From contig PKDJ01000295.1 in NCBI GenBank assembly GCA_002862545.1, forward strand, positions 1 to 53,508: a stretch of DNA of 53,508 nucleotides, read 5' to 3'. Made by a program: the position numbers and the translations under genes. Numbering within the stretch: position 1 is the first letter of the stretch; each line of letters starts with the position of its first letter. Positions 51,684-53,508 of this stretch are shown here, piece by piece. Source of the stretch: Pseudomonadota bacterium. Lineage in GTDB: Bacteria > Myxococcota_A > UBA796 > GCA-2862545. The notes beneath the pieces are model-generated. The model was not told the origin of the DNA. It saw only the letters and a list, made by a program, of their open reading frames with translations, and did not search any database.

Positions 51684-51698
51684 TGATAACTATTTTCA
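51684..51698 (-). promoter_or_regulatory. Fur-box-like site upstream of the DUF4856-imelysin-receptor operon
   Basis: TGATAACTATTTTCA matches the 7-1-7 Fur consensus (TGATAAT-N-ATTATCA) at 12 of 14 positions. It lies in a distinctly AT-rich island (51675-51760) in otherwise GC-rich DNA, 22 bp before the DUF4856 start and 125 bp before the divergent DUF2141 gene. A TTGACT -35 candidate on the minus strand is at 51736-51741 with a weak TAGACG 16 bp later, which would put the box just downstream of the start site. Confidence 0.6.
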
Positions 51699-51822
51699 GC
51701 TCGAAGCACCACCCGTCTATGAAGATGAAATTCAAAGTCAACTCAATGAGCACGAAGAGCGGCCGGCATGTCGTCTTGGGCATCCATGGCGCCCTGAATT
51801 ACATTTAGCGCCAGGAGACAAG

Positions 51823-52227
51823 ATGTCGCTCGCAGTCCTCATCGCAGCGCACGCCTCAGCCAGCGACGTGTTCGCGCTCGAGGTGTCGCTCTTGGATCTT
51901 CGGAACGATGAAGGACTGATCCGTGTCGCGGTCCACGCACCCGGATCCACCTTTCCGAGCGCGACTCCAGTGACAGCAGCCTCCGTCAGGCCCATCGAGG
52001 GCGAGGCGACCATCCAGTTCGAGCTGCCGCCTGGCCGCTACGCCGTGAGCGTGCTCCACGACGAAGACAGCGACGGCGAGCTCGACACGGGCTTGTTCGG
52101 AATTCCCAAGGAGGGCTTCGGAGCCTCGACACGCGTACGGCGGCTGGGGCCTCCCCGGTGGGAGGACTGTGCCTTCGAACTCACCGAGGACGCGACGCTC
52201 CCCATTCGGATGACTTACCTGCTCTGA
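51823..52227 (+). CDS. DUF2141-family exported protein
   Basis: 134 residues from ATG 51823 (AGGAG with 5-nt spacing). A short signal peptide (SLAVLIAAHASASDVFA) precedes a transthyretin-like DUF2141 domain: LRNDEGLIRVAVHAPGSTF, FELPPGRYAVSVLHDEDSDG, LDTGLFGIPKEGFGAS. The HDEDSDGELD and GIPKEGFG signatures are diagnostic. Function unknown; the family is periplasmic. It is divergent from the iron-type operon across the Fur-like site and so may share its control. The MFS gene follows on the same strand after 16 bp. Confidence 0.88.
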   Translation: MSLAVLIAAHASASDVFALEVSLLDLRNDEGLIRVAVHAPGSTFPSATPVTAASVRPIEGEATIQFELPPGRYAVSVLHDEDSDGELDTGLFGIPKEGFGASTRVRRLGPPRWEDCAFELTEDATLPIRMTYLL

Positions 52228-52243
52228 CCTCCCCGAGGTCAGT

Positions 52244-53344
52244 CTGCGAAGTCGTCTGGCGATCTGGTACCTCCTCTCGGTCGGTGCGATGGGCGGATTC
52301 CCGCTCCTCGCCCCCTCACTGGCTGCAGCCGGGCTCTCGGAGAGCGCGATCGCCGCCGTGTTCATGCTGTTCCCCCTGGGCAAGCTGGTCACGGGCCCCG
52401 CCTTCGCCTGGTGGGTCGACCGCTCCCAGCGCACCGTGCGCCCACTCGTGACCGCCATGGCCCTCGCGGCGTCGGGAGCGGTCGTCCTCGCTGCCGCTGA
52501 CTCTCCGCTGTGGCTCGTCGTCGGAATGGGTGTGCTCGCCCTGGCCCTGGGACCCGTCTTTCCGATCGCCGACGCCCTGACCGTGTCTCTACTTGGCGAA
52601 GACCGACGGAACTACGGTCGCATTCGCGCGGCTGGATCGGTGTCCTTCATCGGCGTGGTGGTGTCGACCAGCGCCCTGTCGGACTCGTGGGAAGCAGCTC
52701 CTCGCACCGCCATCGCGGTCCTCCTGGCCGCCTCAGTCCTCGCGACGGCTACTCTCCCGGACGCCCGACCCGCGAGCCGACCACCGACCCTGGTGCAGCT
52801 GTGGCACACGGCCCGCTCGCTGGGCCTGGTCCCCCTCCTCGTCGTCGCGACTCTGCACGGAGCCACGCTGAGTCTCTACGATCGACTGTTCGCGCTCCAC
52901 ACCACGAACATGGGGATCTCGGAGGGCTTGACGGGACTCGCCATCGGCGCCGCCGTGGTGGTCGAGGTGGGCATCCTCTGGCAAGGTCGTGCCCTCCTGG
53001 AGTGGCTGCAGCCACGCCGAGCCATGACCCTCGCCGTGGGCTCGACCGCCCTCAGGTGGGCGATCACCGCGCTGGCGCCCGCGCCAGTCGTGCTTACCGC
53101 CCAGCTCTTGCATGGGCTCACCTACGCGCTCTTCTGGGTGGCCGGCGTCGCGCTGTTCGCGGAGCGGGCTCCGCGAGAGCTCACCGCGTCCGTCCAGACC
53201 CTCCTCGTCATGAGCATGTTCGGCCTCGGACCCTTCCTGGCCATGGCTCTTGCTGCGGCACTCCTCCCGTCCATCGGCACCGTCGGTCTGTTCCTCGGGG
53301 CCACCGTGGTGTCCATCGTCGCCGCTGCGATCTCCGCGCGCTGA
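52244..53344 (+). CDS. MFS transporter (nucleoside/phenylpropionate-permease-like), probable CUG start
   Basis: 366 residues from 52244. About 11-12 membrane spans, with the MFS motif-A-like AFAWWVDRSQRTVRP after the second and ALTVSLLGEDRRNYGRIRAAGS after the fourth. That R-x-x-Y-G-x-I-R-x-x-G-S pattern is typical of the PPP/nucleoside:H+ symporter group (HcaT-like). The first ATG, GTG or TTG in frame (ATG 52289) falls inside the first helix. CTG 52244, with GAGG five bases upstream, gives the normal MFS start MRSRLAIWYLLSVGA. Substrate unknown. It lies 16 bp after the DUF2141 gene and ends at a 12-bp hairpin. Confidence 0.82.
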   Translation: MRSRLAIWYLLSVGAMGGFPLLAPSLAAAGLSESAIAAVFMLFPLGKLVTGPAFAWWVDRSQRTVRPLVTAMALAASGAVVLAAADSPLWLVVGMGVLALALGPVFPIADALTVSLLGEDRRNYGRIRAAGSVSFIGVVVSTSALSDSWEAAPRTAIAVLLAASVLATATLPDARPASRPPTLVQLWHTARSLGLVPLLVVATLHGATLSLYDRLFALHTTNMGISEGLTGLAIGAAVVVEVGILWQGRALLEWLQPRRAMTLAVGSTALRWAITALAPAPVVLTAQLLHGLTYALFWVAGVALFAERAPRELTASVQTLLVMSMFGLGPFLAMALAAALLPSIGTVGLFLGATVVSIVAAAISAR

Positions 53345-53375
53345 CCGGCTGGTCCGGCGCCGCTTGGTACGCCAG

Positions 53376-53404
53376 ACTGGCAAGGCAGAACCTGCCATGT
53401 CAGT
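53376..53404 (+). terminator. Hairpin terminator after the MFS gene
   Basis: Two stacked arms, ACTGGCA/TGTCAGT (7 bp with one G-T wobble) and GGCAG/CTGCC (5 bp), are separated by one A-A mismatch and capped by a 3-nt loop. It begins 31 bp after the MFS stop and ends 21 bp before the next gene. Confidence 0.6.
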
Positions 53405-53425
53405 AGGCCAGCTGAAGGAGAAGAC

Positions 53426-53508
53426 ATGCGGACGAACTGGATCCAGGCTGTGGTGTGCATCAGCCTTCTGGCATGCGGCGGTGACAAGGGCGGCGACTCT
53501 GCGGACAC
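53426..53508 (+). CDS. Lipoprotein, 5' part only (runs off the window)
   Basis: Only the first 27 codons are in the window. AAGGAG with 5-nt spacing precedes ATG 53426. RTNWIQAVVCISLLAC is a lipoprotein signal and GGDKGGDSAD follows the lipid-anchored cysteine, the same tether pattern as the DUF4856 protein. The rest of the gene, and so its function, is beyond the edge. Confidence 0.7.
   Translation, partial: MRTNWIQAVVCISLLACGGDKGGDSAD

Overview
The window is GC-rich DNA (about two thirds G+C by eye), densely packed with genes on both strands. It most resembles a member of the Myxococcota or a related deltaproteobacterial lineage. The signs are at least 14 predicted lipoproteins in 53 kb, a Hanks-type Ser/Thr kinase, a long WD40 protein, a STAND-type ATPase with TPR-like helices, fibrinogen-like and lamin-tail secreted domains, a CarH-type B12 regulator and the prkA-yeaH-spoVR operon. 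Ribosome binding sites are strong (GGAGG 4-7 nt before the start) and fixed many starts. I saw no tRNA, rRNA, insertion sequence, prophage or CRISPR array.

Layout. 0.2-13.8 kb: a pectinacetylesterase-like secreted esterase; tmcA (tRNA-Met cytidine acetyltransferase); an esterase-like lipoprotein lacking its nucleophile; a lamin-tail lipoprotein convergent with a CotH-kinase lipoprotein; a WD40 propeller; two more lipoproteins; arginine deiminase. 14.1-19.2 kb: prkA, yeaH (DUF444), spoVR and a translationally coupled fourth gene. 19.2-27.2 kb: secreted proteins, hydrolases, a thrombospondin-3 calcium-binding protein, a PH-domain membrane protein, a zinc ribbon, an exported DUF2237 protein, a Ser/Thr kinase and a transthyretin-like protein. 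27.2-35.4 kb: uvrC; a STAND/TPR protein; a CarH/LitR-type regulator facing an aldehyde dehydrogenase across an intergenic region with four TGAACA-type hexamers. 35.5-45.7 kb: an Ig/fibrinogen-like lipoprotein, an APH-fold pseudokinase, a KGG-repeat barrel-like protein, a QueF-like protein without the catalytic cysteine, an abundant-looking secreted protein with a strong terminator, a MepA-type endopeptidase, small lipoproteins and an RRM RNA-binding protein with a UUCG hairpin in its leader.

45.9-51.7 kb is the most striking part. It is a tight three-gene operon on the minus strand: DUF4856 lipoprotein, imelysin lipoprotein, then one 1016-residue ORF joining an integral-membrane fatty-acid-hydroxylase/sterol-desaturase domain to a complete TonB-dependent receptor through what looks like an internal signal peptide. 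A Fur-box-like sequence (12 of 14 positions) lies just upstream. Together these suggest an iron-regulated uptake system with an unusual inner-membrane/outer-membrane fusion. The window ends with a DUF2141 protein, an MFS transporter and the start of another lipoprotein.

Two patterns recur across genes. Three genes (tmcA, the lamin-tail lipoprotein, the MFS transporter) have no ATG, GTG or TTG where homology or membrane topology says they should begin, but do have a well-placed Shine-Dalgarno before AUC or CUG. Five unrelated lipoproteins share a CGG-(D/K)-rich-GD tether after the lipobox cysteine, reminiscent of surface-export signals.
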